From the NCBI GenBank assembly GCA_903826205.1, contig CAIKDP010000007.1, positions 1 through 56,621 on the forward strand: a stretch of 56,621 nucleotides of DNA. The letters run 5' to 3'. The notes below the pieces were generated by a model that saw only the letters and a list, made by a program, of their open reading frames with translations, ran no database searches and was not told where the DNA came from. Shown here in pieces: positions 24,110 to 33,104 of this stretch. Numbering within the stretch: position 1 is the stretch's first letter; each line of letters begins with the position of its first letter. The position numbers and the translations under genes are program-made. This stretch comes from Akkermansiaceae bacterium (GTDB lineage: Bacteria > Verrucomicrobiota > Verrucomicrobiia > Verrucomicrobiales > Akkermansiaceae).

Positions 24110-24969
24110 GATTTTGGTTGTGGTTCTAACAGATTCTGGACAAACTTCCGGCCGGCGGCAATGTCGGCACCACGCGGGCTGCCGGCTTCGCGCTCGAAGC
24201 AGTAGTAACCGCCAAAGCCAATCTCGGCCATGGTGACGAAGAACGCGGGCCAATCCACCTGGCCGGTGCCGACGGGAACCTCCTCACCCCAGGTGCCGGG
24301 CACTTGGGTGACCTTGGCGTCCTTGAGGTGGCAGGACTTCACGCGGTGGCCGATGGTGCGGAGTGCGGCGATGGGATCGCCGTTGTTGTAGAGCAGCATG
24401 TTGGCCGGGTCGAAGTTGACCGCCACGTTCGGTTCGGCGAGCTGATCGAGGAAGGATACCAGCGACTCCGCGGATTCCTGCCCGGTCTCACAGCACAGCG
24501 TGAGACCGTGGTCGGCGAACAACCGCGCCACCTGGCGCATCCGCCCGAGCATTTTTTCGAATGCCGGGTCGCTCGTTTCGTGTGGCAAAAATCCGGCGTG
24601 TGTCATCACGATGTCCAGTCCCAATTGTCGGGCATTGCTGGCGGTTAGCTGGAGGTTATCCCAATTTCGGGCCCAAGTGCCATCGGGCACCAAGCCGCCG
24701 GTGCGGCGGATGGTTTCCAGCGAGGTGTAGTCCTCGCCCACCGTGCGAAACATCCCCGAAACCGCACGGATGCCCGCATCCGCTAACACCGCGGGCAGAT
24801 CGCCCCACACCGCCGGATTCTCCCGCAGCGGATCCAGGTCGAGTTGCGTGAGCGGTAGCCCGATGTCTGACAATTGGCGCACCAGCCCCGCCGGATCAAC
24901 GGGGCGCAACGACCAGCTGCACACCGCCAGGCGGGATAGTACGGAGGAAGCGGATTCTGGCTGGGTCAT
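24106..24969 (-). CDS. Sugar phosphate isomerase/epimerase (xylose isomerase-like TIM barrel)
   Basis: 287 residues of the AP-endonuclease-2/xylose isomerase-like barrel. Metal-binding positions expected for the family are visible: Glu in CCETGQES, Asp and Asn in NFDPANMLLYN, His in SCHLKDAK, and Glu in CFEREAG. Members act as inositol, keto-sugar or hydroxypyruvate isomerases. It is the first gene of a two-gene unit with the Gfo/Idh oxidoreductase, a pairing seen often in inositol and 3-keto-sugar metabolism; the exact substrate is not set by sequence. Confidence 0.85.
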   Translation of the reverse strand: MTQPESASSVLSRLAVCSWSLRPVDPAGLVRQLSDIGLPLTQLDLDPLRENPAVWGDLPAVLADAGIRAVSGMFRTVGEDYTSLETIRRTGGLVPDGTWARNWDNLQLTASNARQLGLDIVMTHAGFLPHETSDPAFEKMLGRMRQVARLFADHGLTLCCETGQESAESLVSFLDQLAEPNVAVNFDPANMLLYNNGDPIAALRTIGHRVKSCHLKDAKVTQVPGTWGEEVPVGTGQVDWPAFFVTMAEIGFGGYYCFEREAGSPRGADIAAGRKFVQNLLEPQPKS

Positions 24970-25272
24970 GGAAAAAGGGTGTGTTTGTTAGGAGCCGCCC
25001 CGGCGCGATGCTTGTTGAGAATGCGGGGGTGAAACTTCCCCCATGCCTAGGCGACTACTCCCCCGTTGGCAAGCCCTTTGATCTCCGCGGCAGCCGAACC
25101 TGTTGGACATGGCCCGCGAACTCGCCCCCGTTACTTCTGCACCGCGACAATCGGATGGTCCGATCGGACCATCCGATTGTCGCGCCCTGATGCCCGATCT
25201 CCTGGATTCCTGGCGCTCTCATTGCCCCTCCTCATGCAGGCAACCCTATCCTTCGGGAGATTGTTAGGTATC
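24970..25272. other. 303-bp gap with a perfect palindrome
   Basis: Separates the 5' end of the sugar isomerase gene and the 3' end of the VWA gene. Apart from the 42-bp palindrome at 25143-25184 and two TGTTAG motifs (near 24985 and 25262), I see no gene or clear promoter. Confidence 0.5.
25143..25184. repeat. 42-bp perfect palindrome, CGCGACA family
   Basis: Two identical 20-nt arms (CGCGACAATCGGATGGTCCG and its complement) around a central AT, with no mismatch. Ends and centre match the palindrome at 3214-3261, while the inner arm sequence differs but is still complementary, showing that both arms changed together. Confidence 0.95.
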
Positions 25273-27429
25273 TCACGCCAGTCCCCGGTCGCGGCGCAAC
25301 CACCACTCGCCGCACAGGCATCCTAACAGAATTACCGCGATCAACGGGTGGTTCCAGACATCGGTGACGACCTCGCGTTCGGTTAGATGGCTGGGCTTGG
25401 GAAGGCTTTTCAGCCACTTGTCGCCTTGGCCGCGCGCGAAACAGGCGCCGCCGCTTTGTTTGGCGATGGCATGCAGCAACTCGGCATCGGGCGCTTCGCC
25501 GCGCCGTTCCTCGGGTGAGGCGGCCACCGCGATGCGGGTGATGGCCCGCGCCTCGCCGCCGTCCCATGCGGCTTGGGCCGCCACTTCGTAAACGCCGGTG
25601 GCGGCCGTTTCGATCTCACCGCGGAAGCCGCTGACCCTGCGGCCGTCCGGGTTGCGCCACACGGCGGCTTGCAGCGCCATCTGCTTGTTAGATCCGGTTG
25701 GGTCCTTGACGGTGGCCTCGAGTGTTGTGAAGGGGGCCGCGCCCTTGCCGATCCACTCGGCTTGCACGACGGCCTTGTCGTCTTGCCGATAGAACGGATG
25801 CTCCGAGGTCAGCTCGATGCGTCCGCCGCTTTGCAAGCCCTCTTGATCGGGAGTCAACCAATCTAACAATTGTCCCCAGAACGTGTCGTAGGCGGAAAGT
25901 TTGCCGGTCCACCCCGGGGCGGCCACGCGCCAGCGCCAGAGCGTGTCGCTGAGGACCACTGCGACGCGTCCCGCGCCCTGTTGTTTGACTACGACCAGCG
26001 GGTGCGCCTGACCGTTGGCGATGACTTCCATCAGGACCTGGGCGTTGCTGGCCACGCCGGTGGCGGAGTTGGCGCCTTGCAAGGCCGGAAAGTCTTTCAC
26101 CGCTTCAAACAACGGCCCAAACACCGGATGCCGCAAGCCCGCATCGGTCAGCCGCACGCCGAATCGCCCGTCGTGATGCGGCGCTGGGGTCGGTACCGGC
26201 AGCACCCGGCCAAGTGCGGCGGCGGCCAACGGTGACCCTAACAAGTTAGGACCGCCCAGAACCGCGAGTCCGCCGCCCTTGCCCGCATAGTCGGCAAGCG
26301 CCTGCCATTGGGCTGGATTGAGCGCCTCGGGACTCACGTCGGCCAGCACCACGGCGGAGCGGGAGGCGAGGGCCGCGGCGCTCAGATCGAGCGTATCCTT
26401 GGCGGCACTGCTGCCGTCGCCGAGGCTGGCCCAGCGACCGTCCTGCCAGCGGGCGTAGCTGTCGAGGCGGACGTTGCGGTCGGTTGTTAGAGCGCGGCGC
26501 AGGAACTTGCCCTCGAAGCCGAGGGTGTTGGTTAGCAAGAGCACGCTGCGGCCTTCCTGGCGGACCGCCACCACGAACGGTTGGGCTTTTGCGGAGGCAT
26601 CCGCCGCCGGATCGGCGACCCGCACTTCATAGGCATAAGTGCCGGGGCGCTCCGGCTTGAGCGGCAGCAGCGCCTCCAACACTTCGCCGCGGCGGTTGAA
26701 GCGCACGCGTTTGTCCGCCACTTTGCGGCCCTCTCTCCACAGTTCCACGGGAATGTCCTTGCCGTTCACGCCCCAGCCTTGCAGCACGACCCGCACGCTG
26801 GTTTCCGCACCGGCGGCCGGTCGGCGCGGGGGTTCGACCTGCCACACCGTCACCCGTGCCGCCGCGGGGGCGGTTCCCGGGGCTTCCACGTCCAGCACCC
26901 AACAGGGCAAATCCAAAGTCACCGGCGGGCCGCCGCCGGTGTCCAAGCCGTCGGAGATGAGGACGACTCCCGCCGCATCCTCGCGGCCATGGCGCCGTGC
27001 CCACTCGGCGAGGGCTTGGTTGATGTTGGACTCGGTGCCGTTGAAGGTGATCTCGCCTGGCACGGTTTCTGACAAACCATGGGCGATCGAGAAATAGCGG
27101 AGGTCGCAGGTATCGCGGGCCTCGCGGAACGCGGCGGACTCCAGCCACTCGCGGGCCAGGGTGGCACGCGGTGCCGAGGCCGGCCCGTCGTTCATGCTTT
27201 GCGAGCCATCGACCAACACGCCGATCAGCGGGCGCATGGCCACGGCTTCGCGCCGCCGGAATTGGGGTTGGAGCAGCACCACGGCTAACAACAATGTGGA
27301 ACCGCCGCGCAAGCCGGCCAGCCACGCGGCACGCCGCCGGTCCGGATCATGGCGCAAGCCAAAGAACGTCCATCCGGTGATTCCTAACACACCTGCCGCC
27401 AGCACCCAGAATATCAGGTTGGGGGTCAT
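25273..27429 (-). CDS. VWA-domain membrane protein with glutamine amidotransferase-like part
   Basis: 718 residues. Two N-terminal membrane segments are followed by a von Willebrand factor A domain with an intact MIDAS start, VDGSQS (Asp-74). Middle beta-sandwich regions follow, then a segment near residues 410-620 (LGFEGKFLRRALTTDRNV, LAVLGGPNLLGSPLAAAALGRVLPV) resembling putative glutamine amidotransferase domains of these clusters. A C-terminal membrane segment closes it. The start ATG overlaps the stop of the preceding BatA-like gene by 4 bp. Unusually for this window, GGAAGGAG lies 9 nt before the ATG. Last gene of the DUF4159-DUF58-BatA-VWA cluster; probably an envelope stress or assembly complex, by analogy with Bat loci. 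Confidence 0.8.
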   Translation of the reverse strand: MTPNLIFWVLAAGVLGITGWTFFGLRHDPDRRRAAWLAGLRGGSTLLLAVVLLQPQFRRREAVAMRPLIGVLVDGSQSMNDGPASAPRATLAREWLESAAFREARDTCDLRYFSIAHGLSETVPGEITFNGTESNINQALAEWARRHGREDAAGVVLISDGLDTGGGPPVTLDLPCWVLDVEAPGTAPAAARVTVWQVEPPRRPAAGAETSVRVVLQGWGVNGKDIPVELWREGRKVADKRVRFNRRGEVLEALLPLKPERPGTYAYEVRVADPAADASAKAQPFVVAVRQEGRSVLLLTNTLGFEGKFLRRALTTDRNVRLDSYARWQDGRWASLGDGSSAAKDTLDLSAAALASRSAVVLADVSPEALNPAQWQALADYAGKGGGLAVLGGPNLLGSPLAAAALGRVLPVPTPAPHHDGRFGVRLTDAGLRHPVFGPLFEAVKDFPALQGANSATGVASNAQVLMEVIANGQAHPLVVVKQQGAGRVAVVLSDTLWRWRVAAPGWTGKLSAYDTFWGQLLDWLTPDQEGLQSGGRIELTSEHPFYRQDDKAVVQAEWIGKGAAPFTTLEATVKDPTGSNKQMALQAAVWRNPDGRRVSGFRGEIETAATGVYEVAAQAAWDGGEARAITRIAVAASPEERRGEAPDAELLHAIAKQSGGACFARGQGDKWLKSLPKPSHLTEREVVTDVWNHPLIAVILLGCLCGEWWLRRDRGLA

Positions 27430-29519
27430 GCGCCGATTCTCCTTCCTGGCATGTGTGCCCTGAAGCGCGGCCCGTCCGCCACCGGTGTGGTGCCGCCCGC
27501 GGCCGCCTCGCGCCGCTTGGCCGCCCACACGCTGGCCCATCCCTCTGTTAGAAAAACCAGCGCCGCTGCCGCCAATACCCACGGCCACAGCGGCACCTCC
27601 CGGCGGCTGGCCTCCCGCAACTCGCGGATTCCCTGGGTGCCGGCCACCACCCGCCCCGGCAACATGGCCTGCAACTTCGCCGCATCCAGCGCCCGCAAAT
27701 CGGACTCCGCGCGGCGGACGTTCACCGCACAGCGCCAGCGCGTGCTGCCATCCTTGGCAAGCGCATCGAAGATGCCACTGTGCAGCGCCCGCGTCGCCGG
27801 ATTGCCGTCGCCTGCGGCGGGCCATGCGGCGTCACCGGCGAACTTTGCTAGATCGGGCCATGCCTCACCAACCCAACTGGCGGTGGTGGTTTGCATGGCA
27901 AGTTCCTTGGAGCGGGTCAATTGTTGGACCAGCGGCACAAAGGCCGGGGACAGCGGCAGATCGCCCCATGAGCGGTCGGCGCTGGCATTGAGCCACAGCA
28001 CCCGGCCATTGCCGTGGGGGACTTCCACCAGCATGGGAAACTCGCCCGCCAGTGTGGCCAACACTTTTCCCCCGGCGCTTGGCACACTCCGTCTAACTGT
28101 TTTTTGGGGCAGGGGAGGAAATGCCGTCTGCTCGCTCCAAACCCCGTCGAACAATGGATGCGCCGGCACCAGCAGGCGGGTGGCGATGCGCCCCGCAGGC
28201 AGGCTGATTTCCTCGCCCTCCGCCACCGGCCAGGTCTTGGGCAACGGCTCGGGAGGCACGTCGGCCGTGACCACCACCGTGCCACCCGCCTCTGCCCACG
28301 CCAGCGCCTTTGCCCAGCCCGCGTCGTCCGCCACCGCCCCGCCCGTGAACCATACCGCATCGAGGCCATCGGTCGCCTGCTTGCCCCAGGCATCCGACTC
28401 GATAGCCACCACCTTGCCGGCCCCACCGGCAGTCATGGCTTTTGTTAGAAAAAACGACGCCCGCATGCCGCCGCCCATGCCGCCGCGGCGATCGACCACC
28501 ACGGCATTGAACGCCCGGCGCACCGGCAGCGCGAAACACCAGCGGTCGTCGCAGGCCAGTGCGTCACCCGCGAGTGCCAGCTCGCCCGCCAGAACCGGTC
28601 CAACATTCACCGGCACAGGCAGAGCCAGCGGCAGTTCGAGCGAGCCGCCGGCGGGAATCTCCACCGGCTTGCGCAACAGCACCTGACCACCGATCCTGCA
28701 TTCTAACAAATCGTTCACCGCCGCGTCGCCGTGATTCACCAACCGTGCCGTGCCGGTCAGCAGCGCGCCCTCGCGCACCGCCTTGCCGTCCCACTCCACC
28801 GCGGCTACACATATGTTAGACGAGCGCAAGGCATCCGGTGCCAGCACCACCAGGCCCAGATCGCCACGGTTCCAGACGCGGCGGAAGAACCCCTCGGCGG
28901 GCCAGTCCCAGGCGGCCGCCTGGTTATCGGTGATGACCACCAACTCCTTGCGGCCGACGCCGCGCGTGGCAGCCCATTCGCGGGCCGCGTTGAAAACCGG
29001 CGCCAGGCCCGATGCGCCTTCCGAGGCGCTCACCGCCTCCAGTTTCTGGAACAAATGGCCACGATTGGCGATGGGCACCGGCACCGGTTGCTCCAGCTTG
29101 TCTGTCAGAACCCATAACGCCACCGTGTCCGAGCGGTCGAGACCCTCGATCCACTCGCGGGCCAGGCGTTTGGCGGCATCGAGCCGGGTGCCGCCGGGCC
29201 CGCGCCAACCCATACTGGCGGTGGCGTCGATGATCACCACGGATTCCACCGCGCGGCCTGCGCCAAACCATGTGCTGTTAGAGCGCAGGACCGGGCGCGC
29301 GAAGGCGAGGGCGAGCAGAGCCACCAGCAGGAGGCGCAGCAGGAGCAAGCCGAGGTCTTCCACCCGGACCTGGCGTTTCATCCGCGCCGCCGCCAGCTTC
29401 AAATACCGCAGCGAGGGAAATTCCTGCGGCGTCTGCCGCCGCTTGCGCCGCAAATGCAGCCACAGCGGCACCGCCAGAACGGCGGCACAGGCTAACAAAA
29501 GTGGCGAGAGGAGGCCCAT
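27426..29519 (-). CDS. BatA-like membrane protein (aerotolerance regulator N-terminal domain, VWA)
   Basis: 697 residues. The N-terminus (MGLLSPLLLACAAVLAVPLW, then LHLRRKRRQTPQEFPSLRYL) is the BatA/aerotolerance-regulator N-terminal domain with two membrane segments. A VWA-like domain starts at about residue 92. Its MIDAS reads DATAS (Asp-98), with Thr where Ser is usual, so metal binding may be altered. A long extracytoplasmic region and a final membrane segment (WPWVLAAAALVFLTEGWASVW) follow. It lies 3 bp from the DUF58 gene and overlaps the VWA gene by 4 bp, so all are one operon. Confidence 0.85.
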   Translation of the reverse strand: MGLLSPLLLACAAVLAVPLWLHLRRKRRQTPQEFPSLRYLKLAAARMKRQVRVEDLGLLLLRLLLVALLALAFARPVLRSNSTWFGAGRAVESVVIIDATASMGWRGPGGTRLDAAKRLAREWIEGLDRSDTVALWVLTDKLEQPVPVPIANRGHLFQKLEAVSASEGASGLAPVFNAAREWAATRGVGRKELVVITDNQAAAWDWPAEGFFRRVWNRGDLGLVVLAPDALRSSNICVAAVEWDGKAVREGALLTGTARLVNHGDAAVNDLLECRIGGQVLLRKPVEIPAGGSLELPLALPVPVNVGPVLAGELALAGDALACDDRWCFALPVRRAFNAVVVDRRGGMGGGMRASFFLTKAMTAGGAGKVVAIESDAWGKQATDGLDAVWFTGGAVADDAGWAKALAWAEAGGTVVVTADVPPEPLPKTWPVAEGEEISLPAGRIATRLLVPAHPLFDGVWSEQTAFPPLPQKTVRRSVPSAGGKVLATLAGEFPMLVEVPHGNGRVLWLNASADRSWGDLPLSPAFVPLVQQLTRSKELAMQTTTASWVGEAWPDLAKFAGDAAWPAAGDGNPATRALHSGIFDALAKDGSTRWRCAVNVRRAESDLRALDAAKLQAMLPGRVVAGTQGIRELREASRREVPLWPWVLAAAALVFLTEGWASVWAAKRREAAAGGTTPVADGPRFRAHMPGRRIGA

Positions 29520-29522
29520 ATG

Positions 29523-30422
29523 TCACGCGCCGAGGCGCTTGCGGTCGGCTAACAATTCAGTGAGGAAGACGGAGGGTGGGCGGTCGGTGGTGGCGATGCG
29601 GTAGTCCACATGCAAGGCGCCGCAACGGGCGCGGAAGCCATCGATGGCGGCGCCGATGGCCTCGCGGTAGGCGCGGCGGACCAGGGCGGCATCGGCCTCG
29701 AGGCGTTCACCGGTCTCCATGTCGATGAAGTCGGACACGCCGTCAAAGGGCAGCGAGAGTTCCGCCGGGTCGAGCACGTGGACGAGCACCACGTCGTGGC
29801 CGCGCCGCCGGAAATGCGCCAACGCGCGGAACACCGCCTCGGGCGCGTCCAACAAATCGGACAACATCAGCACCAGGCCGCGGCGGGCCATGCCCTCGGC
29901 GAGGGCTTCCAGGGCCTTGCCGGTGTCGGTGCGACCGGACGCTTGGTGGGAGCCGAGGGCTTCGAGAAAATTCCTGACATGGCGGTTGCCGCCCTTGGCC
30001 GGCAGCCAGTGGCGGACATGGTCGTCGTAGATGACGAGGCCGAAGGAATCCTGCTGGTGGTGTGCCAGATAGGCCGCGGCGGCGGCCAGTTCGCGGGCGA
30101 ATTCAAACTTGCTGCTCAGGCCGGAATGGCGGAAGGCCATCGACGCCGAGGCATCGAGCACGAGGTGGACGCGCAGGCTGGTTTCCTCTTGGAATTGCTT
30201 GATGAAATACCGCTCGCTGCGGCCGAACAACTTCCAATCAAGGTGGCGCAGGCTGTCGCCCTGGACGTAGTCGCGGTGGTCGCGGAACTCGACGCTGGCG
30301 CCCTTGAGCACGCTCGAATGGCGGCCGGCGCGCCCACCCTCCGCCGTCCAGCGCGACCCGAGCACGAGGTGGTCGAGCCGCCGCATCGTCTCGGCTGATA
30401 GAAAGTCGCTGAAGCCGGCCAT
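29523..30422 (-). CDS. DUF58 domain-containing protein
   Basis: 299 residues. The DUF58 core is visible: VEFRDHRDYVQGDSLRHLDWKLFGRSERYFIKQFQEE, followed by a VWA-like fold with a full MIDAS start LVLDASASM (Asp-90). In Bat-type loci DUF58 proteins normally follow a MoxR AAA+ ATPase that remodels the VWA partners, but none is next to this cluster. No membrane segment is visible, so the protein is probably cytoplasmic or peripheral. The gap to the DUF4159 gene is largely a 7-bp tandem repeat. Confidence 0.9.
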   Translation of the reverse strand: MAGFSDFLSAETMRRLDHLVLGSRWTAEGGRAGRHSSVLKGASVEFRDHRDYVQGDSLRHLDWKLFGRSERYFIKQFQEETSLRVHLVLDASASMAFRHSGLSSKFEFARELAAAAAYLAHHQQDSFGLVIYDDHVRHWLPAKGGNRHVRNFLEALGSHQASGRTDTGKALEALAEGMARRGLVLMLSDLLDAPEAVFRALAHFRRRGHDVVLVHVLDPAELSLPFDGVSDFIDMETGERLEADAALVRRAYREAIGAAIDGFRARCGALHVDYRIATTDRPPSVFLTELLADRKRLGA

Positions 30423-30427
30423 GCTGG

Positions 30428-30455
30428 AATTTGAGATTTGAAATTTGAAATTTGA
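30428..30455. repeat. 7-bp tandem repeat, four copies
   Basis: Four units of ATTTGAR/ATTTGAT occupy most of the 44-bp gap between the DUF4159 and DUF58 genes. Like the TTATCAG array at 22371, it is a 7-bp-period AT-rich filler in an otherwise GC-rich sequence. Confidence 0.85.
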
Positions 30456-30466
30456 TATGGCCCGCT

Positions 30467-31957
30467 CTACCTAACGAGTGCGTGGAAGAGGATGTTGACG
30501 CCGAGGGCGGTGGAGTCGGCGGCTTCATAACCGATGGCGTAGGGTGCGGGTGCCTGTTCCCAACCAGCGGACAAATCCCGCGGGCAATAGATCACGGCGG
30601 TGGCGCCATTGATCTCGGCGGCGAACAATTCGGGGGTGGTGGTGGCGCGCTTGTCGAGTTGCGCGGCGAGCGCCGGGCGGACCTTGACCGTGCCGACCTC
30701 GTTAGGTTGGTGGAGCAGCGAGGCGGTGGCGGGGACGGGCAGCAGCGGGTGGTCCGGCAGCACCTTGGCCATTTCGGCGCGGAAGGCGCTGTCAAAGGTG
30801 GAGCGCCCGTCACCGGCCTCGGCGAACAGGACGCCGCCTTTCATCAAGAACTGCCGCAGGTTGGCGCGCTCGTTTTCACCCAGAGTGAAATCCGTGGTTC
30901 CTGTCAGATAGAGCATGGGGGTTTCAAACATCGATGCATCGGTCAGGACCACCTCCCGCCATTCAAAGGACACCGGCGCGCCGGTGGCTTCATTGAACTT
31001 GCGCAGCAACATCGGCATCGCCGCGGGCCGGGTCTTCCACGGACCCGCATGCGCAATCCATCCGATGCGCAGGCTGCCCGCCTTGCTGCCGCCGGCATCC
31101 GCGAGTTCCACGCTCTTGCCCGCGCTGCGGCCGGCTTCCTGCATGGCCGTCACATAGGAAAGAATGTTGGCACCGAGCCGCCGTGCGTCCGCATCCTCGT
31201 AGCCCCAACTGTCGTGGCGGTTTTTCTCCCAGCCCATCGCGATGTCAAAGCGCGAGATGATGATGGCCGTGCGGTTGTCGATGTCCACTCCGTCGATCCA
31301 CGGGAAGTTGTCGCTGACCACACCGTCGCGGATCGCCCGCTCGCGGTATTTCACCTGCTTGATCTCGTTGTATGCGCGGAACAACGGGTGGTCAAGGCGC
31401 AGCCGATAGACCGGGCTTTCCGGCAGGATTTGTTGGGCCGCCTCGACCGCGGATTGATAGAAATCGGGGTGGCCGACCAGCGCGTTGAAGATGACGGTGC
31501 CGCCGTTGCGCAGATACTCGCGCAAGCGGGTGGCCTCCTTGGGTTCGAGCTTGAACGGCTTGTAGCCGGACCGATAGAGCACCGGGTTTTCGCGCGGGTT
31601 GGTGGAGATTTCCGCCCAGGTCTTGATGTTGGACGTGAAACTTGCCCCCATCTCGCCGCTCATCCATTCCAACAGTTTTTTCAAATCGTGCGGCGTGCGC
31701 GCCCAGTCCTCGGCATCGTTGGTGCGGATCTTGGTGAGCAACACCGGCGGTTGCGGCGGGTTTTTGCGCTCCTGGCGTTTTTGCGGCACCACCGGATAGG
31801 GCAGGGGAGGCATGCCCTCTGACGACGAGACCTGGGCCGGTGGCGGCTTCGGCTGCTCCATGGGCGGGGGGTCCGGCGGTTTGGGCGCGGCCACGGCCAG
31901 CACCGGGAGAATCACCAACATAATGGCCGGGTGAGTTGTCATGGCTGGAATGATCAT
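30467..31957 (-). CDS. Exported protein with two DUF4159 domains
   Basis: 496 residues, or 491 from the second ATG at 31942. A hydrophobic leader (MLVILPVLAVAA) and a Pro-rich linker are followed by two copies of the DUF4159 fold, about residues 70-280 and 290-495. Both copies have the pattern of a 'sheet-and-glycine' core (LREYLRNGGTVIFNAL; LRQFLMKGGVLFAEAG) and end with a GYEDADARRLGANILSYV / GYEAADSTALGVNILFHAL helix. DUF4159 proteins are regular members of Bat-like clusters; function unknown. First gene of the four-gene operon. Confidence 0.82.
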   Translation of the reverse strand: MIIPAMTTHPAIMLVILPVLAVAAPKPPDPPPMEQPKPPPAQVSSSEGMPPLPYPVVPQKRQERKNPPQPPVLLTKIRTNDAEDWARTPHDLKKLLEWMSGEMGASFTSNIKTWAEISTNPRENPVLYRSGYKPFKLEPKEATRLREYLRNGGTVIFNALVGHPDFYQSAVEAAQQILPESPVYRLRLDHPLFRAYNEIKQVKYRERAIRDGVVSDNFPWIDGVDIDNRTAIIISRFDIAMGWEKNRHDSWGYEDADARRLGANILSYVTAMQEAGRSAGKSVELADAGGSKAGSLRIGWIAHAGPWKTRPAAMPMLLRKFNEATGAPVSFEWREVVLTDASMFETPMLYLTGTTDFTLGENERANLRQFLMKGGVLFAEAGDGRSTFDSAFRAEMAKVLPDHPLLPVPATASLLHQPNEVGTVKVRPALAAQLDKRATTTPELFAAEINGATAVIYCPRDLSAGWEQAPAPYAIGYEAADSTALGVNILFHALVR

Positions 31958-32033
31958 GCGTTGCCTGCCAAAAAACGGAAGCCCGAAGATTTAGTGGTTG
32001 TGGAGCAGGTGCCCGATACCCTAAACCACCGGC

Positions 32034-32987
32034 ATGCCAAACGCGACCCCAATCCCGTCCACTCCCTCCTTGTTTGACCTCTCCGGAAAAAAGGCCCTTG
32101 TCACCGGCGGTGCCGTCGGCATCGGCCGTGGCTATGCCATTGCGCTCGCGTCCGCGGGTGCGGACGTCGCCATCGTCGATATCGACGACAAGGTCGGCCC
32201 CATCACTGCCAAGGAAATCCAGGCCATGGGCCGCGACAGTGTCTATATCCATTGCGATGTGACCAAAGCCGATCAAGTCCAGGCGATGGTGGACGCCGTC
32301 GTGGCACGCTTCGGCCGGCTCGACATCGCCGTCAATAACGCCGGCATCGCCATTCTCGGCGCCGACGCCACGCTGGAGCAAAAAGACTGGGACAAGGTCA
32401 TCGCCGTCAATCTCACCGGCGCGTTTCTGTGCTGCCAGGCCGAGGCCCGCCAGATGATCGCCCAACAAGCCGGCGGCAAAATCATCAACACCGCCAGCAT
32501 GTCCGCCACCATCGCCAATTGCAACGCATCCTATGACGCGTCCAAGGCCGGCATCGTCCACATGACCAAGACCCTCGCCGCCGAGTGGGGCACCTACAAC
32601 ATCAATGTGAATTGCATCAGCCCCAGCTACATCCTCAGCCCGATGCACGCATCCACTCCCACCGTGGTCCGCCAGCGCATCCGTGACCTCACTCCGTTAG
32701 GTTATGTCGAGCGCCCCGAGGACCTGTTTGGACCGGTCGTCTTCCTCGCATCGGATGCCAGCAACTACGTCACCGGCCACGACCTGATGGTCGATGGCGG
32801 CCACACCCTCAACGCCTGGCTCGTCCCGCTCGGCCGCGCGTTGCCCCCGCGCGTCTCGCCCGCTCAGGAAATCGTCCAACTCAAGCACGACCTAACAGCC
32901 ATGGGACTGCCCTTTGACGCCGACGGCATCAATCCCGACCTCCACCCCGAAATCGCCGACGTCTTCAAGGCCGCGTTCAATTTGTAG
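32034..32987 (+). CDS. Short-chain dehydrogenase/reductase
   Basis: 317 residues. Classical SDR signs: cofactor loop TGGAVGIGRGYA, acidic residue after the second strand (IVDID) suggesting NAD rather than NADP, NNAG, catalytic Ser in NTASMSA, and YDASK holding the Tyr and Lys. The C-terminal 60 residues extend past the usual 250-residue core. It lies in a region with a DeoC-type aldolase and FGGY kinase and probably oxidises a sugar or polyol, for example to a keto-sugar for the kinase; this is inferred from context only. The 5' end is divergent from the DUF4159 operon. Confidence 0.88.
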   Translation: MPNATPIPSTPSLFDLSGKKALVTGGAVGIGRGYAIALASAGADVAIVDIDDKVGPITAKEIQAMGRDSVYIHCDVTKADQVQAMVDAVVARFGRLDIAVNNAGIAILGADATLEQKDWDKVIAVNLTGAFLCCQAEARQMIAQQAGGKIINTASMSATIANCNASYDASKAGIVHMTKTLAAEWGTYNINVNCISPSYILSPMHASTPTVVRQRIRDLTPLGYVERPEDLFGPVVFLASDASNYVTGHDLMVDGGHTLNAWLVPLGRALPPRVSPAQEIVQLKHDLTAMGLPFDADGINPDLHPEIADVFKAAFNL

Positions 32988-33040
32988 AGGTCACGGAAAC
33001 GCCGCGGTTGGTTTTTAGTGGCTGCGGCGTCCCGTCGCAA

Positions 33041-33066
33041 GCTGTAGCTGTGGCTTCCAGCCGCAG
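33041..33066 (-). repeat. Single copy of the CTGCGGCTGGAAGCCACAG repeat
   Basis: On the minus strand, 19 bases are identical to the core of the 27-bp tandem unit at 4543-4674, followed by CTACAGC. It lies in the short gap between the convergent SDR and SIMPL genes, the same kind of location as the tandem array. Confidence 0.85.
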
Positions 33067-33104
33067 GGCGCATGGATCGCGGATTGGGGATCGCAGGTTG
33101 CCGC

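Noticed and set aside
30452-31822. 456-codon open frame on the plus strand
   Set aside because: Antisense shadow of the DUF4159 gene, which has two recognisable domain copies and fits the operon.
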